Shown one piece after another: positions 14,691 through 64,000 of a stretch of DNA of 64,000 nucleotides. Numbering within the stretch: the first letter of the stretch is position 1; the number at the start of each line of letters is the position of its first letter. The position numbers and the translations under genes are program-made. Below the pieces are notes generated by a model. It saw only the letters and a program-made list of their open reading frames with translations. It was not told the origin of the DNA and did not search any database. Source of the stretch: Latrodectus hesperus (taxonomy: Eukaryota; Arthropoda; Arachnida; Araneae; Theridiidae); contig CM075853.1 of assembly GCA_037975125.1 (NCBI GenBank), forward strand, positions 34,298,613 to 34,362,612. The letters are read 5' to 3'.

Positions 14691-15131
14691 TGATAAGAAG
14701 CGATTGTATAAATCCTACCACAATCTCAAAATTTATTCGTATGTATCGATATATCGATGACATTGATACTTGTACTTGTACTCCTCTGTCATTGGCCTTT
14801 CTGTACTTATTACAATCAGTCAAGTACATTACTACACTGATTACTTTAAAACAGGCACGTACTCACGTAATCGCTGGTTTCTTTGAAACAGGCACTTACG
14901 CACGTACTTTCGCTCTGTCACTGGCTCTTATGTACTTGAAACTGTTACTGATTACTTTGAAACACGTCAAGTACAATACATTGTACCTGCAATTGTCTGA
15001 GAATACTGGGAGTCGCGCTAACTTTATTACTGAAACTACTAAGTATTTGGAAAAAAAGTACAGATTACGGGCTGTTACATTCAAATACTGATTACAAAAT
15101 ACTAGTTACATGTATTTCTTCCCATCTCTAT
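14691..15131 (-). repeat. hAT-like element end with degenerate TACTT/GTAC repeats
   Basis: The segment carries repeated words such as gattacttt, gaaacaggcac and cacgtac at roughly 50-bp spacing. Reverse-complemented from 15131 it begins TAGAGATGGGAAG, similar to common hAT termini (CAGAGATGGG type). The overlapping open frames are not coding. Family assignment is inferred. Confidence 0.4.
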
Positions 15132-16777
15132 TTTAATCGTAATCGATATTAATTTTATGACAACCGCTTGTTGTTGTTTAGCTTTTTTTTTAAATCTTGA
15201 CTAAGAAGTTCTGATTTGATATAATCACATTTATATATAAGTTTTCGATCCATTCAAATTAAGTTCATTAGTTAAGAAAGTTTTCTACTAAACAGTTTTC
15301 CCTTCGTATAACCTATGTCTGGTCATCTGGTTATTAGTGATATGCTGTGCTTTGCTTTTATGTTTTTGTAGATGTTATCCTTTTCTATTCTGAAAATCAT
15401 TGTGAAAAAGTGAGTTATACTTACGCATTTGTATACTATTCTTTAATCAAACTAACTAGAAGTGAAATTGTATTTCAAAATTTTCGGGTTGTATATTTTA
15501 TAATTAGTTTTCTCTGAGTCTCAAACGTATCTAAGTGCATATTGATTAACATTACTGATTATTCCTTATTTTAGAGCCATTTGTGATTTCAAATGTAATA
15601 TGCTTAGACTATATGTAATCTTTATTTACAATGTATTTTAATTTTTGTTAATGTAAATATTGTATTAGGTATTAAAATAAAGATTTCATCTAGATTTAGT
15701 TAGTATTAGTTTGTAGACCACGTAAACAATAAAATTTTCGCTATTAGTTATTTGCTTATGCGTTGAATGATTGTGAAGAGAAAACTAATAAATCAAAAAT
15801 TTCGGATTTAAATTATTATTTTTATTATAATTATCTTTGCTATAGTATGCTGTACAAATTCAAGGCACTTGAACATACAATATTAATGCAATTAATAATT
15901 CAATTTGTCACCATATAAATTACAAATAGAGTTTTTATCTATTTGTTACAATAAAGATATAAGTAAATTAATCTGCTTTATCTTTATATTTTGAAAAAAG
16001 TTATTTAAATTTGCAAAATTCAACAATATGTTTTTATCGGAAGAAAAGTCAATGGGGTAGTATGTAAGCAACAAACAGTTTAATGGCTATCATAAAGGAA
16101 GAGTGTATTCAACAAACATTCTCTTTGTAATTGATTTTAATGCAAATAAAAAGTGAATGAATGTTTAAGTGGAAAAATTGTTTCTAAAATTATCAATGGT
16201 CTTTAAATATTATTTAATGTGTTCAAACTTTTTCATGAGATTCAATTTTACAGTATTTATTTGACTCTAAATAAAAACCTAGAATGTTGTATAAAGGAAA
16301 TTAAAATTTGTTATTTTATTACTTGATATGATGAAAACAGGAAAAAAATGTTGATATAGTATGGAACTTTTCAAAAAATGAAAAGAAACTTGCTGGAAAG
16401 TTTCAGTTAAAATTATTTCGTCTGAAAAAATTATTTCAAAGTTGTCCACTTTTTTAATTAATAAAAATTTAATTTCAATACAAATTTTTAATGTTCATTA
16501 AAATACATTGTATAAAATATGTATTAACTCATAAAAGAAGTCTTAGAAATATTAATGTAACTTGGTTTTTTTAAATGAATAATTTATAAAATTAAAAATT
16601 CCTTTATTAAGATTATAGAATAAATATTCATATTTTATTGAATATTTATTGAACATTGTATAATATAAAAACTTAATATGTTGTTTATTTTTTTAAGTGC
16701 TAGTAAAAATATATTTAATGTTGTTTAATTCATTACTAAAGACTTCACTATAATTTTCATTTATTTCCTTTATGAAG
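15132..16777. other. AT-rich DNA upstream of the first coding exon
   Basis: No gene or repeat is recognised. If a 5' UTR exon lies upstream, this is the first intron. It ends in a pyrimidine-rich tract and AG at 16776-16777. Confidence 0.4.
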
Positions 16778-16791
16778 GGGTGAAAACTAAA

Positions 16792-55102
<38,311 letters not shown>

Positions 55103-57600
55103 GTAATTGTAAGGCTTCATCAGGTAGTATTTGTTTTTTTCATGGACTGTATCATGTGCTGAGCTTATGGAATCATTTATCACAGAATATTTTAGTGATC
55201 ATCTGCTCTATTGAATGAAATTGGTGGCATATCTGCTGGGTGGTATGAATTATGTCTGCAAGTTCTGTACAGAAATGAAATTGTTCTCTGAATGACATTG
55301 TTTTATCTCATAATTTATATCTGTATGTCATTAAATCGATTATAGATTTAATTTTTTGTCTTTGTTTATTGTGTGAACACTTTGTTGTATATACATAGGA
55401 AATAAGTTGCTATTATTACTCTTAACTATTTTCTGCAACTGAATTATAGAATATATTTCACTTTTGAATTTTTTCAGACTACTACCTTTAGTGACCATGC
55501 CTTACATGGTCATTTTAGTTTACTTTTTTATCATTAATATTCTACCATTTGGTGAGAAAATTTAAAGCATGCATTGATATTTATACTTTTTGTGAGTGTA
55601 AAATAACGCAGTTTTTATATTATGCCATTGCTATAATTACCGATAGAATATATAACTACCAATCAATTCCTTTCTTGAACTTTTATCTCATTTAACAAAA
55701 ACCAGTTTACTGTAAATTTCTAGGCGATTTCTGAAGGATATAAACTTGATAATACCATCTATAATGATAATTATGAAGTAGAAGTCAAGCAGAACAGTTT
55801 CTGCATTATATACTATCACATGCATAAATAAGGAAATAGTGATAATATTATTAAGGGATTTAAAACCTTATTTTAAGTTAATTTAAGTTTGATGTATACT
55901 GAAAGCTGTTACTAAATATGAAATTTTAATGGTAAGGAATTCATTAATGCAATTTTAAATTTTATAGATTTTTTTAGCATTATTAAATTTTAAAAATGAT
56001 TATCTGTAATTGTATTGCAATTAATAATAATGGATGGTTGATTACTTAAAACTGCTGTGATAAACTACAATTAAAATGTGTGTCAAATATTGTTATCATT
56101 GTTATATGTATAACACTATCAGTGATGCATAGCTCTATTTAAGTAAAGAGATTGGTGGTACACTGTAATTTCTGGTTTGGTATACTACAATTCATGGTAC
56201 TTTGTAATTCATTTGCAACTATAAACCAAAGAATTTCACACGAAACTCATTCTGACATTTGGCATTTGAATGAATTTACATTCCTGACAATGTTTGAGTA
56301 TATATGGCAAAAATAGATTGTCAGGTGTGAGGAGAACTAAATTTCTTTAAGATCCAAAAAACTACTATTTTTATACACTTGTTAAAAAATAACAGATTTC
56401 TAAAAATCATGGAAATGTAAATTATTGAATCTTTATAAATTTTAAATAATCATTAATAATTACTGTTAATTTAATAAAATACAAAATTTTATAATTTTAA
56501 TATCTTTAAGCTACATGTAAAAATTTTTTTATAAAGATTCCTAAATTTAGAATTAAAGTAATATTTGCTTACTTTTTACTATTGAAAAGAAATAGTTGTT
56601 ACGAGTATTGACTTTTAATAATTTGATAAAAATGTAAACTAAATTAAAAAAAAAACTTTATTAAACCATAAATTTGAGGATATCTAATAAATATGTACAA
56701 TATATTCTAAAAAGATTTAAGTATCAAGAAATATAGGATTTATATTTCTTACAATATTTAAGGTTTTAATATTATTATCCAGTATAAATATATAATCAGT
56801 GATTTGGTTTATCAATTAATTGTACAAACTATGACTAGCATTTGATTTATCAGGGAAAATTAAACTAAAGCTTTAATTACAATTCTTATTCATAATTAAA
56901 ACTAAAGCTTTAATTATGAATAAGAATTGTGATTTTTTTTATTTTTGCAAATTGAAACTTTTTTGATTAAATAACTTTAAAAATCTGTATGTGAAACATT
57001 TTATAAATTTGTTTTCATTAAAACATTTCAATAAAGCTCCCAATTTCCTTTATATTGTAAATTTTTTCCCCATATGAATATGAAAATATTCTTTTAAGGC
57101 TTGTAGAAAAAAGCAATAAATATTGCTCTATAATTCAACAAACTTGTTATCACACTTATTTAGCCATTTATTACTTATGTGGGACTTATCTAATTATATG
57201 TATTTGCTTATCATTATTTAACAAATGTGAAACAAATTCTTTTTGCATTCATTTTTCATGTCTTTAAATTCGATGTTACTTATGTGTTGCGATACATCTA
57301 TTTTTCAGACAATTAAAATTCCCTATTCTATTAATCAAATGTATACATTAAAGTGCTAATTAGATTTATTACTTTCACAATTCTTCATCCTTTCTCTGTG
57401 TGTTTTTAATGATTTTTGTCCAAATATCAGCAATATCTGTAATAGAACAATTATTAATTTAAGCATTACCCATTCAGTCAATGTAATATAAAGTAAACAA
57501 GCAAGTTTTTGCCGTTTTTACGTTGCCATTGAATCAAGGGAGAATAAATATTAGTGTATGACTTGGTTGAAACTCTGATCATTCGAGAATAGTAATATTA
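55103..57600 (+). other. TBL1XR1 3' UTR and flank
   Basis: No coding sequence. Possible polyadenylation hexamers AATAAA occur at 56473-56478, 56686-56691 and 57030-57035; which one is used cannot be told. A perfect 22-bp inverted repeat lies at 56879-56900 and 56909-56930 (8-nt loop). Confidence 0.5.
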
Positions 57601-57605
57601 GTTGT

Positions 57606-57613
57606 TATAAAAG
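57606..57613 (+). promoter_or_regulatory. TATA box (TATAAAAG), possible orphan promoter
   Basis: A consensus TATAAAAG stands about 25-30 nt upstream of an initiator-like ttcatcaatca and about 100 nt upstream of an ATG in good context (aagATGG, 57714). Downstream is a mariner relic, so the promoter may belong to that element or be fortuitous. Confidence 0.35.
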
Positions 57614-57800
57614 CAGATCCACCCTGCACATTCATCAATCATAACTTGTACTGTAGCGAAGAAAAATCGATGTGTCGAACTAGCTCGCTCGGTGTTTGCT
57701 TTACAACTTCAAGATGGACTCATCAGCAGCTGCATCAAGTTGCCAAATATGTCAAACATTTACTTATAGTGTCGTGAATGAACATATGGCAAGGCATTTG

Positions 57801-60800
57801 CAGACCTGCCAACTTTTACGCATCGTGCGTAAATTTTACGCAAAATCGCCAGGTTTTACGCTTTTACTGATAGCATGAATTATTTTACGCGTTTCGGTTC
57901 TACTGGGTAAAGTTTCAAAAAGAAAAAAAAATTTTATATCTTAGCACATAATGGCATCTCGCTAGCCATGATGAGAAACGGAAATTAGCACCCCATTCAA
58001 CTCATTTGTGGAAATAGAAAACTGACTTCCGAGACTGTGGTCGCAGAGGCTCCGAACAGTCCGAAAATGCACATGTCAAACCTATCGGGTGGGGGAGAGG
58101 AAGGCTCCAGCTTTAAAAACTATAGATGGGGAAAAGAAATTGTAGAGGTATAATCTTGTTCTTTAGTCACATGGATCAAAACTCGGCGCCATTCATTTTC
58201 ACTACTGTGATTGGTGGACTGTTGCAGATGGGCGGAGTTAACTCTGAGGCTCTCTTGGGTGAAAGCAAACATATTGGCTGTGTTGTGGATGTCGATAATT
58301 TGTGAAAATGGCTGTTAGTAAACCCAATAAATCTTATTTTCAATCTTTTAAAAATAGTTATAGTGTCGAATTTCCATGCATTAAAGCATCATCTAAAGGA
58401 GTTAAGTTTGCTCATTGCGTAGTTTGCAACTGTGATTTTAATATATCTCACGGCGGTCGTTTTGATATTTCTCGTCATGTCAAAGGCCCAAAACATGTAC
58501 AGGAAGCAAAAAGTACAGCAAGCACTTCTAAAATGGATGCTTATTTTAAAAATGATACTCAAGAAGTCACTCGGTCAGAATTATATTTCACTTCATTCTT
58601 GATTGAGCACAACATACCACTCAGCGTTTCTGATCATGCTGGTCCCCTTTTCAGGAAAATGTTTCCTAAAAGTGAAACTGCAAAGCGTTATGGATGTGCT
58701 AGAACCAAAACTTCTGCCATTATAAAGGAATTAGCATTGGACAAAAAGGAAAACCTCGTTAAATTCCTACAAAATTCACCCTTTTCTGCTGCATGTGATG
58801 GCAGTAATGATAGCGATTCAAAATTATATCCAATTGTTGTAAATTTTTTCAATCCCATTCGTAAATCTATTCAAAGCTGCTTATTATCACTTCCAAGTTT
58901 ATCAGGGGATGCAACAGGAGAAAATATAAGCAATTTAATTTTAAGCGAATTTGAACGATTAAATATCCCTTTTAAGCATTGCATAGCTTTTGGTGCTGAT
59001 AATGCAGCAGTAATGCAAGGGAAGAAAAAAGGTGTCATAACCTATTTAAGAGCAAAGCAAGAAAATTTGATATCTATTGGTTGCTCTTGTCACTTGATAA
59101 ATCTTGCCTCTGAGAAAGGTGCTGCAAGCTTACCAATTAAAGTTGATGAAATCATAATTGACATTTATTATTATTTAAATCGGAGCTCGAAAAGAAAAGA
59201 AAGCCGGAAAAAATTTCAAGAATTGTGTTTCAAAGATACTCAAAAAATTCTTAAACATGTTTGCACACGTTGGCTTTCATTACAAAAAAGTCTTCAAAGA
59301 CTCATAGATCAATGGGATCCGCTTTTAAAATATTTTCATGATATCGTTAAAGTGGAAAAATGAACTTATTCTGAAAATCTGGCATCATTCAGCATACGCA
59401 AAATAGCAGCAAAAAATTCTGAAGTGGATGTACCATGCGTCAAACCAAGTTTAAAACGAAAAAGATATGAAATGGAGTCAGAGAATAGTGCAAAGAAATC
59501 TTTTGGTAAAAATAATAAATTTAAATGTCAAAATATGTCTAGAGAAGAGAAACTTTTTCTTTTCTTATCATCTTCCATCAATAAAGCTTATAGTCTGTTT
59601 TTGCTTTACACTGTAAAGATATTTGAAAAATATAATATTTTATTACAATCCAGTAATCCACAAATTCATAAACTTAAAGATATTATGTATAGCATGTTCA
59701 AAGAACTATTGACTAAGTTTGTTAATCCATCCATGATTCGAAATGTACCTTTATTTGAAGTAGATTATCATTCTTTTGATAATCAAAAAGAATCTTCTGA
59801 TTTAATCATTGGAAATAGTACATCTGATGTTGTGGCAATATTATCTGATGAAGAAAAAAATTTTTTTTTCTGATGTTCGGAAGTATTTCACAACTTCTTG
59901 TGATTATATTTTAAACAAATTTCCAATGAAACAAGATCTTTTGCTTCATTTGCAGTTGCCAGATGTGGATAAACTAGATGAAGCCAAATTTTCAAGTGTA
60001 AGGTACTTTGTTCAAAAGTTTCCATTTTTGCTGCCAATTAATGATAGTGAATCTGAGGATATGGCTATGGATGAGCTAGAAAATCAGTTTTCTTCATTGC
60101 AAACTGAAGACTTATCCAAGTTAAAAAAAGAAAATGAAAAGATTGATTCTCTGTGGCTTCAAATTGGTGAAATTAAGAGTGTAGATAAAAGTGACAAATA
60201 TGATAGAATATCTAAATTAATGTTATCTTTATTAGTGATACCACATAGCAATGCAGAGTGTGAAAGAATTTTTAGTTTAGTGAAAAAGAATCGAAATGAA
60301 TTTAGAAACTCACTATCAAATAATAATTTAGAAAATTTGCTTATTGTGAAATCTTTAAGCGATGGATTTTGTTATGAGCAAGAGTTCAGTAAGAGTTTGT
60401 TAGAAAAGGCTAAAAAAGCCACTGTTGCATCATTGAATTCTTCCAGTGTATAAAATATTAAAGAAATGTATTTAATGAAGAAAATTTTCTATGGAGTTTT
60501 TAATCTTTAACCCAGAATTTTTATTTTATTAATTGTTGATGTGTTTATAATTATTAACTTTAATTGATTTAAAAGCGATTGTGTGTAGCAGAATAATGTC
60601 CAGATAACTTATTTTTGTTAATAAATGATTGAAATAAATACTTCAACAGTGCAATTTAGTGTCATTGCGGAGTGCATAGTATTTCCTTGTAAGTATTTTA
60701 ATATTCAGAAAGCACAAAAATCGTAGTGTAATATGTATGCATTCTGGAATCTATGGCTTTTAATTATTAAAACTTTAGATGAATTAAATTATTAGCATCT

Positions 60801-60952
60801 GCATTTTCATTAGTTAATAATTTACTTTTAATTAACATAAAATTATAGTCAAGTAATAACTTAGTTAATAAAATTACGAAAATATATATCTAATATGTAA
60901 TTTTGAAAAAAAAAGTTTTACTGAAACACTTTTTCGAAAGTTGGCAGGTATG
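57801..60952 (+). mobile_element. hAT-like DNA transposon, nearly intact, 6-bp target duplication
   Basis: The left end CAGACCTGCCAACTTT and right end (reverse complement) CATACCTGCCAACTTT match at 15 of 16 positions. Both are flanked by CATTTG (57795-57800 and 60953-60958). Length is 3152 bp. It holds one long transposase gene with just two lesions. The 5' region 57940-58300 is comparatively GC-rich and may hold its promoter. The duplication of six bases is shorter than the usual eight of hATs. Confidence 0.92.
58308..60453 (+). pseudogene. hAT-like transposase, one stop and one frameshift
   Basis: Start ATG at 58308 (good context aaaATGG). A zinc finger near residues 33-66 (CVVCNCDF ... 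HVKGPKHVQEA) resembles a BED/U1-type finger. The RNase H-like core includes FSAACDGSNDSDSK, CIAFGADNAAVMQGKKKGV and IGCSCHLINLASEKGA. The C-terminal hAT dimerisation region contains IPHSNAECERIFSLVKKNR and LENLLIVKSL. Length is about 714 residues. Lesions are an in-frame TGA at 59361-59363 and a 1-nt shift in the T-run near 59863-59871. Everything else is open, so the copy died recently or the lesions are sequencing errors. Related proteins are annotated as uncharacterised or KIAA1586/ZNF862-like in many animals. Confidence 0.9.
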
Positions 60953-62369
60953 CATTTGTTTCACAAATTCGGGTCGGGAGATTTAGCCCTCAATGATAAA
61001 GTTGTTGTCTAGTGGACAAGTCGTCAAATGGTTCACTATGAGTTGCTACCATCGGTTCAAACTGTCAATGCTGACCTGTATTCGCAACAATCGGAATATG
61101 TGCAACTGGAGTAGTCGGCACTGATTAATCCTCCTTTTTCACTTGACCTTGCTCTATCAGATTACAACCTTTTCCATTTCCTGGGCAGTTGAAAGTCCTT
61201 CATGAATGAAGCAGACCTGCTCCAAGCACTCCAAGCATTGACTTCTTTGTGTCCAAAACCCATTAGTTTTACCGCAAGGGATTGCACAATTGGAGACATA
61301 TTGGCAGAAGGTACTGAATGCTGATGTTAATTGCTTTGAGGACTAATAATAAGCTATATTTTCTGTAGGTCATGTTCTTTTAGGTTCTTAAAAATGGCAG
61401 TTTGATTCTTGTTTAGCTTGTAGATTATGAGTATTCAAACTATATACAGGGTTCGCACAACTCCTGGAAACTCCTTAAATTTCAAAAGAAAATTTAAGGG
61501 CCCTTGAAACTTGAATTTTGACTCGACTCCTTAAAAATCGTGAATTACTCCTGGAATTTTTCTACAAAATATTATAATTTTTTGATTTTTTTTGTTTTAA
61601 TATTTTAAAATTTTCAATAAAATTGTCAAAAAAACTATTTAGTATTAGTTTTTAATAATGCCACTAGATGGCGGCGCGATCGATATTAAATTTTTTGTAT
61701 TTTTAAATGTTGGCTTGTATTAACGTTAGTTATAATAATAGCTCTAGTTCAGCTACAATAATTTCATAATAATTCGGTTTAGTAGTATTTAGATTTATGT
61801 AAAGTGAAGTGAAATACTGAAGTGAAGTAATTATGAAACAAAATAAATGTGCTGCACAATTAAGACCGGCGATTTTAATTAATTCTTTTTCTATTTGCTG
61901 CTGTTTTTCTTGTATTGTATAAAACTCTTTGTTTTGAATATTAATATTTAAATATAAAATTTTTGAGTTAAAACATATTTTCAATGTTTCCCTTGATGAA
62001 AATTAAGTAGACAAAAATTGGCTTTTGCATGGTTCAGAAAAAATACTTGCCCATTGTTTGGTTTGCAAGAAAGACTTGTATTTCAAATATGGGTGAATCC
62101 GCAGTTAAATCCCATATGAAAAGGAAAAAGCATATATTTATTAGAACAAGCTATATCTGCTAAAAATCTACTCATTTAAAAGATTTTTTCACTTCTGCTG
62201 ATCCTGTTAAAGAATGTGAACCCAAAGCATGCTCTGAAACTTTAGATTCATTTGTTTCTTCAAAAGAAGTTTTTAAGGCTGAAATTCTATGGGCCCGTAA
62301 AGTTAAGTGGTTTCAGCTACAGTTCTTGTAACAATATAAATTACCTCTTTCAAACAATGTTTCTAGACA

Positions 62370-63911
62370 GTGTTATTGCAAAGCAATTTTTCCAACTTAT
62401 TGAAAGAAAAAGTGAAGAATGTTTATAATTATGTACTTTTCTTTCATGAAACTTTAAATAATCACCTGCCGACAAAGCAACTGGACTGCCATGTAAGATT
62501 TTGGGGTGTTAAAACACGGTATTACTCATCCGATTTTTTAGGTCATTCAACTGGAGATATTTTGTTTGCAAAAGTGAATGAGAAGTGTTTAGAATTAGGA
62601 ACTAACAAAGCCTATTCCGTGTAACCTCCACAGAGCTGTGGGAGTGGCAAATTTTCGCCTTAAAACTGGGCATGATTATCTGCAAAAACACCTTCACCGT
62701 TTGGGTTTGAGGGACTCTCCAATCTGCCCTTTTTGCGGACTAGAGGATATGACTGGTGACCACCTTTTCACTTGCCCTGGACTTTCGGACGTCGCAGATA
62801 GAAATTCTGCAGAAGATGACTTTTCATTCACCTCAAGATTGTATTGGGCTGCCCGACAGAGACTGATGGTTGAAAAACCAAGGTCGGGCGTAGGATAAAA
62901 AAAAAAAAAAGAATTAGGAACAAGTGGATTACTCCAGTTGTCAATGGATGGTCTAAATGTAAACTGGTCTGTTTTAAATAAAATGGCTTATTTTTTTAAA
63001 AAAAGGGAACATCATTCAAGTATTGTAAATGTCGGAAGCTGCAGCCTACACATTCTACATAATGCTTACAACCATGGATGATCCTCATCTCCAGAAGTTG
63101 AGGTAACAGCAAGTACAGTTTACAGACTATTTAAGGACTCACCTGCTCGTAGGGAATGACTTTGATAGCCTTGGCGTAGGTCTAAAATTTCCTTTAAAGT
63201 TTTGCAAACATCGATGGTTAGAAAATATAAGTGTTTTCAACAGATTGCTTGAAATGTTACCATAACTTAAAACACGTCATTTGTTCAAAACAAAATATTT
63301 CCTAATCCTGGTACCAAAACTTTTGATATTGTGCAGAAGTGTACAAAAGATGTACTTTTTCTGCTAAATGCAATTTTTTTAAATATTTATTGCTCAGGAA
63401 GTAGAACATTTTCTGACACTTTATCAAACTGATAAACCAATGTTGCCATTTATTGCTGGAGATTTCATGCGCTGTTGTAAAGTTTGATGCAAAAGTTTTT
63501 AAAAGAATCTTTGCTATCTGTTTTGCCATTTAAATTTATTAGTATTGATGTAACAGATAAAAACAATCAAAAAGATGCTAGTCAATTAGATGTTGGATTT
63601 GTTACCAAACAAATCATCAGGGAATTGTGTATTAGCAAAACTTTGACAGAAAAACAGAAGATAGAATTTTTTATAAATTGCAGATCATTTTTATAATCAA
63701 TGACAAAAAAATTAATAGAAAAATGTCTTTTGCAATATTCTGTTGTACGAAACATGATCCTCGAATTCTGATATGTAATGAATCCAGTAATTTAAATAAA
63801 ATACAGAAACCTCTTATGTACATGTCTAATGCATCTAAAATAAATATTTCAGAATGTGATTTCGTTTTAAAAGAATTTCGTAATTTTGTAGAAGACTTTA
63901 AATCATTATAA
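62370..63911 (+). pseudogene. Transposase core fragments of the second hAT-like element
   Basis: The frame at 62370-62602 ends with VRFWGVKTRYYSSDFLGHST and VNEKCLELGT. It resumes after the LINE insert at about 62922 with SGLLQLSMDGLNVNWSVLNK. Later frames (63484-63696 and on) hold VLPFKFISIDVTDKNNQKDA. SMDGLNVNW carries the Asp expected of the catalytic core in this family. Function is lost through several frame breaks. Confidence 0.75.
62603..62910 (+). mobile_element. 5'-truncated LINE 3' end with poly(A), inside the hAT-like element
   Basis: A frame reads HRAVGVANFRLKTGHDYLQK, CPFCGLEDMTGDHLFTCPGL and RLYWAARQRLMVEKP, then stops just before A14 (62897-62910). This is the C-terminal zinc-finger tail (CPFC...H...C) of a LINE ORF2. 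The target duplication GAATTAGGAAC is present on both sides (62592-62602 and 62911-62921). It is 308 bp long, an ordinary 5'-truncated insertion and relatively recent. Confidence 0.95.
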
Positions 63912-64000
63912 CCGACTGTAAGATTTCAAAATTGTATTGATGAGATCCTATTTAAGATAGAATAGACATTTTTAATTTTAACTTACTCTCAAATGGGCAA

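Larger units (their letters stand above)
57690..61340 (+). mobile_element. Mariner relic split by a hAT insertion
   Basis: The frame before the hAT (NEHMARHL at 57777-57800) continues exactly after it (FHKFGSGDLALNDK from 60959) if one CATTTG duplicate is removed. This is the N-terminal mariner block (WF.KF.SGD..L.D). After a deletion of the central part it resumes with MVHYELLPSVQTVNADLYSQ and ends with LALSDYNLFHFLGS (the S-D-Y/F-H-LF block) and NEADLLQAL. Stops are frequent. Confidence 0.82.
61447..64000 (+). mobile_element. Second hAT-like transposon, 5' part, running off the window
   Basis: It begins CAGGGTTCGCACAACTCCTGG (61447), a terminus of a transposon family often found with KIAA1586-like genes. 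Coding pieces on the + strand: CLVCKKDL then MGESAVKSHMKRKKH (zinc finger, 1-nt shift between), VFKAEILWARKVKWFQL, FWGVKTRYYSSDFLGHSTGD, GLLQLSMDGLNVNWSVLNKM, LPFKFISIDVTDKNNQ and ELCISKTLTEKQKIEFF. Many shifts and stops make it dead. A short LINE piece sits inside. The right end lies beyond 64000. Confidence 0.8.

Noticed and set aside
14611..14700. Possible tRNA gene on the minus strand
   Set aside because: Only a B box and T-arm are present. There is no D arm or acceptor 5' half, so it is a tRNA-derived relic.
58308..59363. Long open frame as a host gene with a zinc finger
   Set aside because: It lies inside terminal inverted repeats and target duplications and continues into a hAT dimerisation domain, so it is a transposase.

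Overview
This window looks like nuclear DNA from an arthropod, most likely an arachnid such as a spider. The evidence is strong AT richness, kilobase-scale introns with GT-AG borders, long AT and CA microsatellites, and a dense mixture of degraded retrotransposons and DNA transposons. The arachnid assignment is inferred from this texture and was not tested against a database.

Two host genes are supported. The last two exons of a CYP4-type cytochrome P450 lie at 3898-4398 (+); the rest of that gene is not visible. The main gene is a complete orthologue of TBL1X/TBL1XR1 (Drosophila ebi), with 14 coding exons from 16792 to 55102 (+). Their lengths sum to 1476 nt, giving 491 codons plus a stop. 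All 13 junctions are GT-AG and the reading frame is conserved across them. The protein has LisH, F-box-like and eight WD40 blades and is expected to be a nuclear subunit of the NCoR/SMRT corepressor complex.

Layout: 636-2500, a LINE with an AT microsatellite in its ORF. 3898-4398, P450 exons. 5969-10600, remains of a ZMYM-type hAT with microsatellites, a SINE and a perfect 46-bp inverted repeat. 11470-15131, CA/AT repeats, hAT-like ends and a possible promoter. 16792-55102, the TBL1XR1 gene. Intron 1 holds a Copia element nested in a mariner, plus a Merlin-like repeat. Intron 2 has a perfect hairpin beside exon 3. Intron 3 holds a nearly intact Tigger/pogo element. Intron 7 holds a Tc1 relic. 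Intron 8 holds a second Merlin-like repeat in the opposite orientation. Intron 12 holds a jockey-like LINE carrying a hAT and a SINE, followed by a MITE. 55103-57600 is 3' flank. 57690-61340 is a mariner relic split by a nearly intact hAT-like element. 61447 to the window end is another hAT-like element, interrupted by a short LINE 3' end.

The nesting can be read directly from target-site duplications and gives relative ages. I found no RNA gene, CRISPR array or coherent new multi-gene system. The most interesting items are the hAT-like family with 6-bp duplications (one large copy and one MITE), the hairpin 26 nt upstream of exon 3, the inverted Merlin-like repeats flanking exons 2-8, and the 46-bp inverted repeat beside TA arrays.
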